A stretch of DNA of 64,000 nucleotides from Bradyrhizobium macuxiense (GTDB taxonomy: Bacteria > Pseudomonadota > Alphaproteobacteria > Rhizobiales > Xanthobacteraceae): the NCBI RefSeq assembly GCF_007993935.1, contig NZ_VITY01000003.1, positions 62,001 to 126,000 on the forward strand, read 5' to 3'. This document shows positions 1 through 8,208 of this stretch, one piece after another (positions within the stretch are counted from its first letter, which is position 1; each line of letters begins with the position of its first letter). The translations under genes were made by a program, and so were the position numbers. The notes below the pieces were generated by a model. That model saw only the letters and a program-made list of their open reading frames with translations, had not been told where the DNA came from and ran no database searches.

Positions 1-810
1 GAAGAAGCGTTTGAAGCCCTTTGCGGACGATAACGCGGCCTGTTTCAGTGCTCGCTTTTTGTCCGTGACGGTAGCCTTCGTGATGTCGCCGAGCATCTTG
101 TTGACTGCGTCGCGCAATACTGCGTTGTGCGAAACGACCCGATCGATATCGGACCAATCAGCAGCTACAGGCAGTTCACGTAGAATGTCTTTAGGCACCA
201 ATGCAAAAGCGTGCTCAGGATCGAGCGGATTTTGGGGGAGGTTGTATGTTGCTCGCTCGATGACAAAGTTTTTGGTGGGAACGCCGTGGGTTTTGCAGAA
301 CCCCTGCGTAATCTCTTCCAAGATCGGCATGATAGAGTTCGTCGTGAGGTCGCTTATCGTGTCGGGGCCAACTTTTTCCTCAAGAATGCCCATCAATCCA
401 ATAATCTCGGGGTTCTTCATGCCGAGGTTTACAATATCTCTGGCTGTTGTGAGGATTTTCGTCTTGAGGCTCACCGGTCTGCTGCTGCCAGAAGTTCCTT
501 GTCCGCCATAGCCCAGACAGGTCTCCCGTCGCTCGTGAAGATCGAGGAGCCTAAGCGCCGCAGTCCATGCCGGTCCGCTGTTGGTCGGAGTTGCGAGCAA
601 CAGATCGATAATGTCCTTCATTCGCTTGCGGAATGTCGCGAGCCCCTTGCCACTGATCAACGGATTGCTGCTATGCCGGAGCAGGAGCGGATCGATGAAG
701 AGCTTGGTGTCTGCGTTGAGAAATGGGTCGAGCAGGCCCGCTTTTTGAAGTGCAGAAGGATCAATGCGGAATTGCTGACTGAATAGTCTTGGCCTAAAAA
801 GCTTTGCCAC
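1..810 (-). CDS. Hypothetical island protein, 3' end outside the window
   Basis: An uninterrupted minus-strand frame begins at a GTG (810) with an AAGG-type ribosome binding site about 9 nt upstream and stays open for 270 codons to the left edge, so its C-terminus is outside the window. The protein is soluble, with no signal peptide or membrane segment. Recognisable stretches are LFIDPLLL near residue 40, CLGYGGQG near residue 97, and LVPKDILRELP near residue 205. I do not recognise the family. It is transcribed divergently from the restriction endonuclease at 1017 across a 206-bp gap and lies on the island side of tRNA-Arg, so a defence or cargo role is plausible but only inferred. Reading frames on the opposite strand over this region have no protein-like character. 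Confidence 0.75.
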   Translation of the reverse strand, partial: MAKLFRPRLFSQQFRIDPSALQKAGLLDPFLNADTKLFIDPLLLRHSSNPLISGKGLATFRKRMKDIIDLLLATPTNSGPAWTAALRLLDLHERRETCLGYGGQGTSGSSRPVSLKTKILTTARDIVNLGMKNPEIIGLMGILEEKVGPDTISDLTTNSIMPILEEITQGFCKTHGVPTKNFVIERATYNLPQNPLDPEHAFALVPKDILRELPVAADWSDIDRVVSHNAVLRDAVNKMLGDITKATVTDKKRALKQAALSSAKGFKRFF

Positions 811-1016
811 AACGATACGCCTTCGTGCACCGCTAAAAATGGCGCATGCTATGCAAACAACTAGCAGTTGACAACATACGTGGTGGTGGCGCTGTACTAG
901 ACCTTAGTTGTGTGCATGCAAATGAGCTGTGTCGCATATTTTTGACTGACCGAAGCATCCATTGCTCGTGACGCTGTTGAGCAAATCAATGTTGTGTTGT
1001 CAGAAGCGGAATTCTC

Positions 1017-2234
1017 GTGCGGATCATTCCTTCAAACGTGTTGTCATCATCGGACCTGGTCGTCGATGCCATCTATGAGGGCGGAAGACAGGGAAACGCA
1101 GCCGACGATCCAATCTCTAAAATCCTTGAGGGGGTTGGAAACCAAGGCGGATTTCGCGCCGCCGGGCGCGGGCCGGATAAGAAGTACGTCGTGCTCTACA
1201 CCAGCGGGGAAGACAAAGACTGGCCCGATACATTGGACTTGAGCACAGGACAATTCATCTACTTTGGTGACAACAAGACACCTGGACACGAACTGCACGA
1301 GACGACACGTGGTGGCAATGAACTCTTGCGGCGTGCATTCGAATTCCTGCACGCGTCGCCGCCGATGCGGACAAAGGTGCCGCCGTTCTTCATTTTCAAG
1401 AGATATCCAACTCCCGCCAGCGGCCGGTCTGTGCAGTTCAAAGGGTTGGCGGTCCCTGGGTTTCCTGGGTTGCCGTCGACCGCCGACCTCGTCGCGGTTT
1501 GGAAGACGACCGAAGGGCAGCGCTTTCAGAATTATCGCTCGATCTTTACAGTCTTGGACGCTCCTGTAATCACGCGCGCGTGGCTGCAAGAACTAGCCGC
1601 CGGACCTGGTGCAAGTACTGCCGTTTCAGCCCCCGCGGCTTGGCTGGATTGGGTACGGTCTGGCCGAGCAAAGGCGCTGGCTTCGGAAAGCACTACGATC
1701 ATTAGGAGTGTCGAAGAGCAGCGACCCGATACTGCGACTAAGTCCGACATCTTGCGCGTCGTCTTTGAATATTTCGAGCAAGCACCGATTGCATTTGAGG
1801 CGTTCGCCGCGCGTATTTTTCAGATGCATGATCCGCGTGTGATTATCGACATCATCACGCGGGGTAGCGTCGATGGTGGCCGCGACGCCATTGGTCGCTA
1901 TCTCCTCGGCCTTTCCGGCGATCCGGTGTACGCGGAATTCTCTCTCGAAGCGAAATGCTATCAGCCGGGCTTCGACGAGACTTCGGCGAATACTGTCGGA
2001 GTTCGTGAAGTGTCGCGTTTGATCTCTCGAATTCGCCATCGGCAGTTCGGAGTTCTGGTGACCACCTCAGTGGTCGCGCGGCAAGCTTATGAAGAGGTTC
2101 GCGAAGACCGCCATCCGATCATCTTCTTCAGCGGAGGGGACATAGCCGACATTCTTGTCAACAACGGTTTCAATACGCCAGAATTGGTAACAGCTCTTTT
2201 GCGTGCCGAGTTTGCACTGGCAGAAACTGCCTGA
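1017..2234 (+). CDS. AspBHI-like modification-dependent restriction endonuclease
   Basis: This 405-aa protein has two parts. The N-terminal ~210 residues resemble the SRA-like recognition domain of AspBHI-type enzymes (PISKILEGVGNQGGFR at 32-47). The C-terminal domain has the Mrr-type nuclease core: VDGGRD (285-290), then EAK (311-313), matching the D...(E/Q)xK metal-binding signature. Enzymes of this family recognise modified cytosine in foreign DNA and cut at a distance. The length matches AspBHI (about 400 aa). The start is a GTG; no strong ribosome binding site is visible, so it could be slightly off. No methyltransferase lies beside it, as expected for a modification-dependent enzyme. 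It is cargo of the tRNA-Arg island. Specificity cannot be read from the sequence. Confidence 0.8.
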   Translation: MRIIPSNVLSSSDLVVDAIYEGGRQGNAADDPISKILEGVGNQGGFRAAGRGPDKKYVVLYTSGEDKDWPDTLDLSTGQFIYFGDNKTPGHELHETTRGGNELLRRAFEFLHASPPMRTKVPPFFIFKRYPTPASGRSVQFKGLAVPGFPGLPSTADLVAVWKTTEGQRFQNYRSIFTVLDAPVITRAWLQELAAGPGASTAVSAPAAWLDWVRSGRAKALASESTTIIRSVEEQRPDTATKSDILRVVFEYFEQAPIAFEAFAARIFQMHDPRVIIDIITRGSVDGGRDAIGRYLLGLSGDPVYAEFSLEAKCYQPGFDETSANTVGVREVSRLISRIRHRQFGVLVTTSVVARQAYEEVREDRHPIIFFSGGDIADILVNNGFNTPELVTALLRAEFALAETA

Positions 2235-2243
2235 ACTTATCGC

Positions 2244-3482
2244 CTAGGCCGCCCGACCCAACGTGATCACCTTCCCAGCCGACTTCAGAGCGTAGTCTGC
2301 CCACGCCTGCAAGACTTCACGCCGCTTCCGTAATGCGGCGCCGTGCTTGTATGCCTTCTCTGCGGCGTCACCCGTAATGTGATGCATGCAGTGCTCCACG
2401 ATCTCGACTTCAAAATTGGTTTCCTCCTGCGCCCAGGTCCGGAACGTGCCGCGCAGACCATGAACCGTCAGTGCCTGGTCACCGGAAAGCTCCTTGAGCC
2501 GCTTGAGCATGGTGTTATTGGACATGGGACCAGCGAGGTCGCGGCCAGGGAACACGTAATCGCCGACCCTGCTATCGTGCATTTCACGCAGGATTGCGAC
2601 GGCCTGGCGTGGGAGCGGCGTAAGCTTGTCAATGTCGTTCTTCGTACCTTCGCCGCCGTCGGTATCCTCGGGAATGTCGCCCGCCTTGATCCCCCATCGC
2701 CCGGTATCGAGATCGAGTTGCGACCAACGCATATGCATGATCTCAGCCGTCCGCGCGACGGTCAGGGTGAGGACTTCAATGGCGCGGGCGCTCTGATCTG
2801 GGCTTTCGGCGAGCTTTGCCATGAAGCCCGGCAAGCTCTGGTGCGAGATGCCTTTATGATGACCTCGTATACGGCCACGCTTGGGCGCCTTGCCCATCTT
2901 GGGGCGCAGCCTGGTGTCGTAGTCCGCTGGATTATCCTTCCGGAGACCGTCTGCGATGGCCGCATCAAAGATCAGCTTGAGGCGCTGTCGAACGTCGCGC
3001 GCGTTCTCGACCTGATGCCGGATCGGGTCGAGGACGAGCTTGATCAAGTGATCGGTGACGATTTCATCCATCCGCATCTTGTGCAGCGCAACGCAATGCA
3101 CATCGACATTGCGCTTGAGTTTGTTGCGCGACGCGAGATGCTTCAGGCTCTGCTCATAGGTGTGGCGCCAGGCCGAGGCGAAACTGCCAAACAGCGGGCA
3201 CGCCTGCGCCCGGCGCTCCTCGTCTCGGTGCTCCTTGGGATTGATGCCTTTGGCGAGGAGACGCCGGGCGTCAATCGCCTTGTCCTGGGCTTCCGTAAAG
3301 GAGACATCCCGCGCGGACCCGAAGCCCATGCTGTCCTTGAGGCCGTTCCGTTGGAAGCGAAACAGCCAACGACGCGCGCCGGACGGCGCCACGACGAGAT
3401 ACAGATTGTTGCCGCAGGGATAATCGCCGCTCGGGATGGCGAGGTAGTTCTTGGCCGAAATCGCGTGTCGAGAAGCGCCCAT
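2244..3482 (-). CDS. P4-type tyrosine integrase of the tRNA-Arg island
   Basis: This 412-aa tyrosine recombinase is full length for the family. An N-terminal DUF4102-like arm-binding domain (1-95) is followed by a SAM-like core-binding domain (about 100-200) and a catalytic domain. Catalytic residues visible are Arg244 in VARTAEI, His341-x-x-Arg344 in HGLRGTF, a His at 367/368 and Tyr378 in EKAYKH. It lies about 240 bp from the 3' end of tRNA-Arg(TCG), the usual arrangement for islands that integrate into tRNA genes. It is expected to catalyse integration and excision at the tRNA 3' end. The gene ends 9 bp from the restriction gene, which is convergent with it. No excisionase gene is seen in the window. 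Confidence 0.93.
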   Translation of the reverse strand: MGASRHAISAKNYLAIPSGDYPCGNNLYLVVAPSGARRWLFRFQRNGLKDSMGFGSARDVSFTEAQDKAIDARRLLAKGINPKEHRDEERRAQACPLFGSFASAWRHTYEQSLKHLASRNKLKRNVDVHCVALHKMRMDEIVTDHLIKLVLDPIRHQVENARDVRQRLKLIFDAAIADGLRKDNPADYDTRLRPKMGKAPKRGRIRGHHKGISHQSLPGFMAKLAESPDQSARAIEVLTLTVARTAEIMHMRWSQLDLDTGRWGIKAGDIPEDTDGGEGTKNDIDKLTPLPRQAVAILREMHDSRVGDYVFPGRDLAGPMSNNTMLKRLKELSGDQALTVHGLRGTFRTWAQEETNFEVEIVEHCMHHITGDAAEKAYKHGAALRKRREVLQAWADYALKSAGKVITLGRAA

Positions 3483-3684
3483 TCTGGTGGTCCTCAGCGG
3501 CCGGTCGGCGCCTATTGCGGCGTTCTCCGAGCCCTCGATTTCTTATAAAGGAGCTTCTAACTCGGCGCGAGTGGTGGCTTGAGGGATAATCCGGATCGCG
3601 AATGGCTGCGAATGCAAACGGACGAATGCGGTGGCTTTCGGACATTAAATAATTGTGAATAATACTGTTTTTGGCTCATTAGCT

Positions 3685-3718
3685 GAATGATCGCGAACGC
3701 TGAAGAATGATCGCGAAC
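3685..3718. repeat. Tandem 14-bp direct repeat beside the attachment site
   Basis: GAATGATCGCGAAC occurs twice, at 3685-3698 and 3705-3718, with a 20-bp period. The copies sit between the integrase start and the 3' end of tRNA-Arg, inside the AT-richer 240-bp attachment region. Spaced direct repeats here are typical of integrase arm-type or excisionase binding sites. That role is inferred. Confidence 0.6.
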
Positions 3719-3725
3719 TTGGAGA

Positions 3726-3802
3726 TGGCGCGCTCGGAGAGATTCGAACTCCCGACCCTCGGAATCGAAATCCGATGCTCTATCCAGCTGAGCTACGAGC
3801 GC
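3726..3802 (-). tRNA. tRNA-Arg (anticodon TCG)
   Basis: The minus strand folds into a full cloverleaf: acceptor GCGCTCG/CGAGCGC, D-stem GCTC/GAGC, anticodon stem TCGGA/TCCGA with loop TTTCGAT (anticodon TCG, reading CGA codons), T-loop TTCGAAT, discriminator G and an encoded CCA. Its 3' end faces the integrase, so it is the likely attB of the island lying to the left. The tRNA is intact, as expected when the integrated element regenerates the 3' end. Confidence 0.97.
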
Positions 3803-3892
3803 CGCGGAGGTCGATTATCAGACTTGGGCTGACAGGGCCAGCAGCCTCGCGCGGTGTCCGCGCCGAGCGCTGGCCGTTTGCCCGCCCGGCCT

Positions 3893-4168
3893 TCAGAAGC
3901 AGGGATGCCGGCGGTGATCCTGGCCGACATAGGCCGCCGAGCTCTGGTAGCACTTGTTGGTCGCCGGGCCGTCGTAATAGGCGAAGCTGCCGGCCGCCGG
4001 GCCCGGGCCGTAATTGTGCAGATAGCTGATGTGGTAGGGCAGGCCCCAATAGGCATGCCGGTGATGGTGATGCCGGTGGTGCGGGGTGGCCGTCAGATCG
4101 GCCGCAGCGGCCGGGACAGCCAACGAAATCGTCAGGGCGAGGGCGGCGAAAAGCTTGGTCTTGGTCAT
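3893..4168 (-). CDS. Small secreted histidine-rich protein
   Basis: The protein has 91 aa when started at the ATG at 4168, which has a GGAGG ribosome binding site at good spacing; an in-frame start at 4189 lacks one. A Sec signal peptide (about 1-23, ending AAA) is followed by a histidine cluster (HHRHHHHRH), then a Gly/Tyr-rich tail with two cysteines. This resembles small periplasmic proteins common in rhizobia with no assigned function. The histidines could bind a metal, which is inference only. It is an isolated gene, separated from tRNA-Arg by about 90 bp. Confidence 0.75.
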   Translation of the reverse strand: MTKTKLFAALALTISLAVPAAAADLTATPHHRHHHHRHAYWGLPYHISYLHNYGPGPAAGSFAYYDGPATNKCYQSSAAYVGQDHRRHPCF

Positions 4169-4390
4169 TGGCGGCCTCCGGGCATTCACGCTGGAATCGG
4201 CTTCACCGGCCGCTCCACGGTCCTCTAACGACTCATTTAACCCGGAATCCGGCCAAAAGCTGCGGGAAATCAGTCACAGCGCGCCAAATTTTGCCTTTTT
4301 GCGGATGCTTAACGGATTGCCAACACAGTCCGGCCAGAGTCTTGCGGTCAGGTCCGCCCGGGCCGCCTTTCCCTCGGTTTAGAACATTTC

Positions 4391-4837
4391 ATGCGCATCA
4401 CGCCCCTTGTCGCCTTGCTGCTCTCGGTCCTGGCGGTCACGCCAGCACGGGCCGTGCTGCACATCACGCGCGACCATGGCGGCTATGTCGAGGAGTACAA
4501 GGCCAAGTACAAGCTGATCCGCGAGCGCCGCGAGCGCGTCGTGATCGACGGCATCTGCAACTCGGCCTGCACGCTGGTGTTCGGCATCGTGCCGCTGAAC
4601 AAGATCTGCGTGACGCCGAAGGCCAGCATCGGCTTCCACCAGGCGTACTACGACAAGGCCTTCACCTTCGGCATCAAGGTCACCAGTCTCGAGGGTACCT
4701 CCGACCTGATGTCCTATTACCCCGATACGGTGAAGGACTGGATCCGCCGCAACGGCGGGCTCACCACCGAGATGAAGAAGATCAAGAACGGGGTCGACCT
4801 CTGGAAGATCGTCGATCCCTGTCCGGAAGAGTGGTAG
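4391..4837 (+). CDS. Periplasmic ClpP/crotonase-like hypothetical protein
   Basis: The 148-aa protein has an N-terminal Sec signal peptide (1-21, ending ARA). The mature part contains VVIDGICNSACT (50-61) and a following ASIGFHQAY (78-86). This resembles the ClpP-like fold, where a Ser in a G-x-x-x-S-A-C context (Ser58) pairs with a downstream His (His83). No second catalytic domain is present, so the activity is uncertain. Four cysteines (56, 60, 73 and one near the C-terminus) suggest disulfides in the periplasm. It is convergent with the antiporter gene, with a 31-bp gap. Confidence 0.75.
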   Translation: MRITPLVALLLSVLAVTPARAVLHITRDHGGYVEEYKAKYKLIRERRERVVIDGICNSACTLVFGIVPLNKICVTPKASIGFHQAYYDKAFTFGIKVTSLEGTSDLMSYYPDTVKDWIRRNGGLTTEMKKIKNGVDLWKIVDPCPEEW

Positions 4838-4868
4838 GCGCGGGCCGTTCCCGCCTGAGGTCCTGCCG

Positions 4869-7145
4869 TCAGGTTTTCGGCCTGACGTCGCCATCCGACA
4901 CCAGCAATACCGACGCTTTCGACTTGCCGAGCACGGCGGCCGCGACGCTGCCGAAATTCAGGCTGTCGCCCTGGATGCGGTCGACGCCGACGACGACGAG
5001 ATCGGCCCGGCTTGCCGTGATCTCCTGCAGGATCGCGACCTCCGGTGCGGTGCTGGCGCGCAGCCGCGTCGCGACATTGATGTCGTAGCGCGCAGCGGTT
5101 GCCGCGATGTCCTTCAGGATCGCTTCCTCCGGGGCCAGCGACATGCTCGGGCTGGAGCGGCGGGCGCCCTTGTCGCGCGTGGTCGAGACGTAGACCACCT
5201 GCAGCGGCTCGGCACTGAGGCGGGCCAGGGCGATCGCGACCTCGGCGCCGCGCCGCGAGACGTTGCTGCCCGAGACCGGCACCAGGATCTTCCGCGCATT
5301 CGCCGTCGGCTCCCTCTCGTGCACACCCTTGGCGGCCGCGATCGCCAGCGGGCCGTCGAAGCCGGAGGTCAGCTCGTCGATCCGCCGGTCGAAGCCGCCG
5401 TCGGGGCCTGCGACCGCGTCGATGCCGACCACGAGCAGGTCGAAGCCCTTTCTGGCTTCCTCCGCGATCGCCTCCGCCGCCGTCTCCTCGCGGGCGCGGC
5501 TGATGACGTCGACATTGTCGTCGCGGCCGCCGTCGGCCTCGGCGCTGGCCCTTGCACTCGCCTCGGCGGCGTTGATGACCGCGGCCTCGGGGCTCTCCTC
5601 GTCGGCGCGGTTCTTCTCCTGCAGCTTGGCATTGGCGCCGACATGCAGCACAGTGATGGGCAGGCCGCGCCCGCCGGCGAGCAGGCCAACGACATGGGCG
5701 GCGAATTTCGCGTTGTTGCTCTCGTCGACCGCGAGCAGCAATCGCTCGAGATTGGCGACGAAGCCGCGCTGCTCGACTTCCTCGCGCTCCAGCCGTTCCT
5801 TTTCGTCCTTGCCGAGCGGCAGCCGCGCCAGCGCGCTGCGCAGCATCGGCGGCATCGCCATCGTGGTCAGGATCGCCATGGTCACGATCATCGAGAACAT
5901 GGTCTGGCTCAGCACGCCCATCGACAGGCCGATGGTGGCGATGATCACCTCGGTCGAGCCGCGCGCGTTCATGCCGCTCGCCAGCGCATAGGATTCCGGC
6001 CGCGTCAGCCCGCCGAGCGCGCCGCCGACGAAGGCGCCGCCGAACTTGCCGATGCTCGCGATCAGGATCAGCGCCGCGGTCAGCAGCAGGAGCTGCGGAT
6101 CCCTGAGCACGGTGAGGTCGGCGGCGAGGCCAGCGAGCCCGAAGAACACCGGCATGAACAGGCTGGAGATCAGCCCGCGCAGCCGCTCGTCGATCTGTCG
6201 GGTCAGGATCGGGGATTCCCCGACCAGCACGCCGGCGATGAAGGCGCCGAGCACGGTGTGCACGCCGATCAGGTGTGTGATCATCGCCATCACGCTCATC
6301 AGCAGCAGAATCACGGTGATCACAGCAGCCGACGAGACCAGATTGTCGTTGGCCCAGCGGATCAGCCGGAACACCAGCCGGCGGCCGATCGTGAAGCTGA
6401 CGGCGAGGAAGACCAGCGTGCCGAACAGCGCCTGGGCGACCGAGACGACATCCAGGGTGCCGCGTGAGGCGAGGCTGAAGATGACGGCGATGATGATCCA
6501 GCCGATGGTGTCGTCGATGATCGCGGAGGCGACGATGATCTGGCCGACATTGCGGCGCATGAAGTTCATTTCGCGCACCACGACCGCGACGATCTTCACC
6601 GAGGAGATCGACAGCGCGGTGCCGAGGAACAGCGATGCGATCAGCCGCGCTTCGGGATGCGGTAACAGGCTGTCGGGCAAGAATTCGCCGAGCGTAAAGC
6701 CGCAGACGAACGGCACCGCGATGCCCGCGACCGAGATCGTCGCCGCGGCGCGGCCGACCTTGCGCACCAGCTTGAGGTCGGTGTCCATGCCGGTCAACAA
6801 CAACAGCAGCAGGATGCCGAACTGCGCGATGCCGTCGATCAGTGCCTTCTGCTCGCCGGACGGCGGAAAGACGACGCTGTGCGCCGACGGCCACAGCCAG
6901 CCGAACAGCGACGGGCCGAGCAGCAGGCCAGCGAGCAGTTCGCCGATCACGGAGGGCTGGCCGATCCGCTGCATCAGCTCGCCGAGGCCGCGTCCGACCG
7001 CGATCAGCAGCGCGATCTGGGCGAGCAGGATGAACTCGGAAGGTTTCGCTGCCGCGTCGCCGGCGGCGTCGGCCGCGGTGACGGTCGCAAGCAGCGTGAT
7101 GACCGCCCAGATCGTCGGTTGAAGCCGCCCCCAGCGGATCAGCAT
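4869..7145 (-). CDS. CPA2-family cation:proton antiporter with UspA domains
   Basis: The protein has 758 aa from the ATG at 7145, chosen because GGAG lies 5 nt upstream; longer in-frame starts lack this. It begins with a hydrophobic leader. About 12 membrane segments of the Na+/H+ exchanger (KefB/CPA2) fold follow, with the conserved LLAGLLLGPSLFGWL and LLFLTG-like helices. The C-terminal ~300 residues contain two universal-stress-protein-like domains (one has VVGIDAV, the other VVVGVDRIQGDS). It probably exchanges K+ or Na+ for protons at the inner membrane, with the UspA domains as cytosolic nucleotide sensors. The ion is not determined from sequence. Confidence 0.9.
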   Translation of the reverse strand: MLIRWGRLQPTIWAVITLLATVTAADAAGDAAAKPSEFILLAQIALLIAVGRGLGELMQRIGQPSVIGELLAGLLLGPSLFGWLWPSAHSVVFPPSGEQKALIDGIAQFGILLLLLLTGMDTDLKLVRKVGRAAATISVAGIAVPFVCGFTLGEFLPDSLLPHPEARLIASLFLGTALSISSVKIVAVVVREMNFMRRNVGQIIVASAIIDDTIGWIIIAVIFSLASRGTLDVVSVAQALFGTLVFLAVSFTIGRRLVFRLIRWANDNLVSSAAVITVILLLMSVMAMITHLIGVHTVLGAFIAGVLVGESPILTRQIDERLRGLISSLFMPVFFGLAGLAADLTVLRDPQLLLLTAALILIASIGKFGGAFVGGALGGLTRPESYALASGMNARGSTEVIIATIGLSMGVLSQTMFSMIVTMAILTTMAMPPMLRSALARLPLGKDEKERLEREEVEQRGFVANLERLLLAVDESNNAKFAAHVVGLLAGGRGLPITVLHVGANAKLQEKNRADEESPEAAVINAAEASARASAEADGGRDDNVDVISRAREETAAEAIAEEARKGFDLLVVGIDAVAGPDGGFDRRIDELTSGFDGPLAIAAAKGVHEREPTANARKILVPVSGSNVSRRGAEVAIALARLSAEPLQVVYVSTTRDKGARRSSPSMSLAPEEAILKDIAATAARYDINVATRLRASTAPEVAILQEITASRADLVVVGVDRIQGDSLNFGSVAAAVLGKSKASVLLVSDGDVRPKT

Positions 7146-7241
7146 TGCGTCTCCGATTGCCAAATTCCAGCGCGGCTCGGCCCGTTTGCCGCAAGCGGTC
7201 AACGCCCTGGTTCCGAAAGCGATCCACACGGGTCAGATTCT

Positions 7242-7266
7242 GGAACCCGGGCGACGTCCGTTCGTT
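7242..7266 (+). promoter_or_regulatory. Candidate EcfG (general stress response) promoter
   Basis: GGAAC at 7242-7246 and CGTT at 7263-7266 are separated by exactly 16 bp. This matches the GGAAC-N16/17-CGTT pattern of EcfG-dependent promoters in alphaproteobacteria. It points to the 40-aa membrane protein gene starting at 7380. Confidence 0.65.
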
Positions 7267-7379
7267 TCACTCATGATGCGTTCATCCTCGTGATGCGATT
7301 GTGGTCCCAAGAGTGAGCCCGAGCGCGAGTCTCACCGCCGAGGCGGTCGGGCCTCGGCTCGCACGCACAGGAGGTTCTG

Positions 7380-7502
7380 ATGGCAACCAGATCCAATCTT
7401 TCGAAGGCTGAACTTGCGCGCAGCGTCGCCGGCGCTACGTCAGCGCTGGTGCTGAGCGCGCTCGCTTTGTTCGTCGCCGCCCATCATCTGAGCGGCGGGT
7501 AG
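7380..7502 (+). CDS. 40-aa single-span membrane protein
   Basis: A short ORF starts with ATG at 7380, preceded by a perfect AGGAGG 6 nt upstream. The product has a charged N-terminus (about 1-15) and one hydrophobic helix (about 18-35) ending in HHLSGG. No family is recognised. It lies about 110 bp downstream of the candidate EcfG promoter, so it may be a stress-induced small membrane protein. Confidence 0.7.
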   Translation: MATRSNLSKAELARSVAGATSALVLSALALFVAAHHLSGG

Positions 7503-7531
7503 GGCTGGCGGCGTGTCCGCCGGACCAACTA

Positions 7532-7729
7532 TCAAAGCAGGAAGGTCCCGATCAGGAGGCCGGCCGCGAATGCCCAAAGACCGAGGGTGCAGGCCGATAT
7601 GACGCGGACGAGGTTACGCAGATCCACGTCCTGCCAGCTGCTGTGGGATCGATAGGTCAATTGCAGGCACCCCCTGCGGCGGCCGCCTTTGCTTCTCGCC
7701 CGGCAAGCCTGTTCCCGATCGGTGCCCAA
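7532..7729 (-). CDS. Possible small membrane protein
   Basis: A 65-codon frame ends in a convincing single membrane helix (ISACTLGLWAFAAGLLIG) after a polar segment, SSWQDVDLRNLVR. The Arg-rich first ~20 codons look non-coding, so the real start may be an internal CTG or TTG near 7660-7666. No family is recognised. Coding status is uncertain. Confidence 0.4.
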   Translation of the reverse strand: MGTDREQACRARSKGGRRRGCLQLTYRSHSSWQDVDLRNLVRVISACTLGLWAFAAGLLIGTFLL

Positions 7730-7838
7730 ATGAAGGCAACCGGGGGTGGCGCCCGATCACGCGTTCGCGAGGCGCCGCCTCAGACGCCCGGTCGTGCCTT
7801 CCGGCTGATGTGACGATGCCCGGCACCGACCCCCCAGG

Positions 7839-8054
7839 CTATCTCGACCCGGACTTCCCGCGGACATCGGCAGCGTTCGGCGCCTCCACGACCTCGAATC
7901 TGGACCGGCTGAAGCGCCCCAGTCCACTGAGCTCGTAATAGCCGTCACGTTCGTTATCCTGCGTTACGTCATAGACATGGCCGAGCGAGAGCGTGTCCCG
8001 CTGCAAGGTATTGTCGACGCAGCGAACACGAAAGATCTTGCCGGTTTCGACCAT
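7839..8054 (-). CDS. Conserved-looking small hypothetical protein
   Basis: The product has 71 aa from the ATG at 8054, with AGGA about 10 nt upstream. It is soluble, with a beta-rich pattern (GKIFRVRCVDN, GHVYDVTQDNERDGYYEL, FSRSRFEVVEA) reminiscent of short SH3-like barrels found in phage and rhizobial small proteins. The function is unknown. An in-frame extension to 8138 has no protein-like composition and was not used. Confidence 0.6.
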   Translation of the reverse strand: MVETGKIFRVRCVDNTLQRDTLSLGHVYDVTQDNERDGYYELSGLGRFSRSRFEVVEAPNAADVRGKSGSR

Positions 8055-8159
8055 GCGCTCATCCTGAATTGTTGGTCTGGTTCGGTGACGTGCCAGCTCG
8101 CTGTGTGACGTCGCGATGACCCCGCATTGGGCTCGCATGCGGTGCGCCTCCGATCATTT

Positions 8160-8187
8160 GGAAACGCCTGTGCCGGGCAGGCGTTCC
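8160..8187. other. Hairpin with GGAAA-N17-CGTT spacing
   Basis: ACGCCTG and CAGGCGT form a 7-bp stem around a 7-nt loop upstream of the gene at 8209. The same stretch reads GGAAA-N17-CGTT, one base off the EcfG promoter consensus, so it may be a weak stress promoter, an operator, or just a hairpin. Confidence 0.35.
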
Positions 8188-8208
8188 TTTCATGGGAGGC
8201 TCGCCGGC

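Noticed and set aside
11..786. Plus-strand open frames of 166 and 191 codons at the left edge
   Set aside because: They are antisense to the minus-strand gene at 1-810, which has better protein character and a ribosome binding site.
4717..7227. 836-codon minus-strand frame overlapping the antiporter
   Set aside because: Arg-rich shadow of the antiporter gene in another frame.
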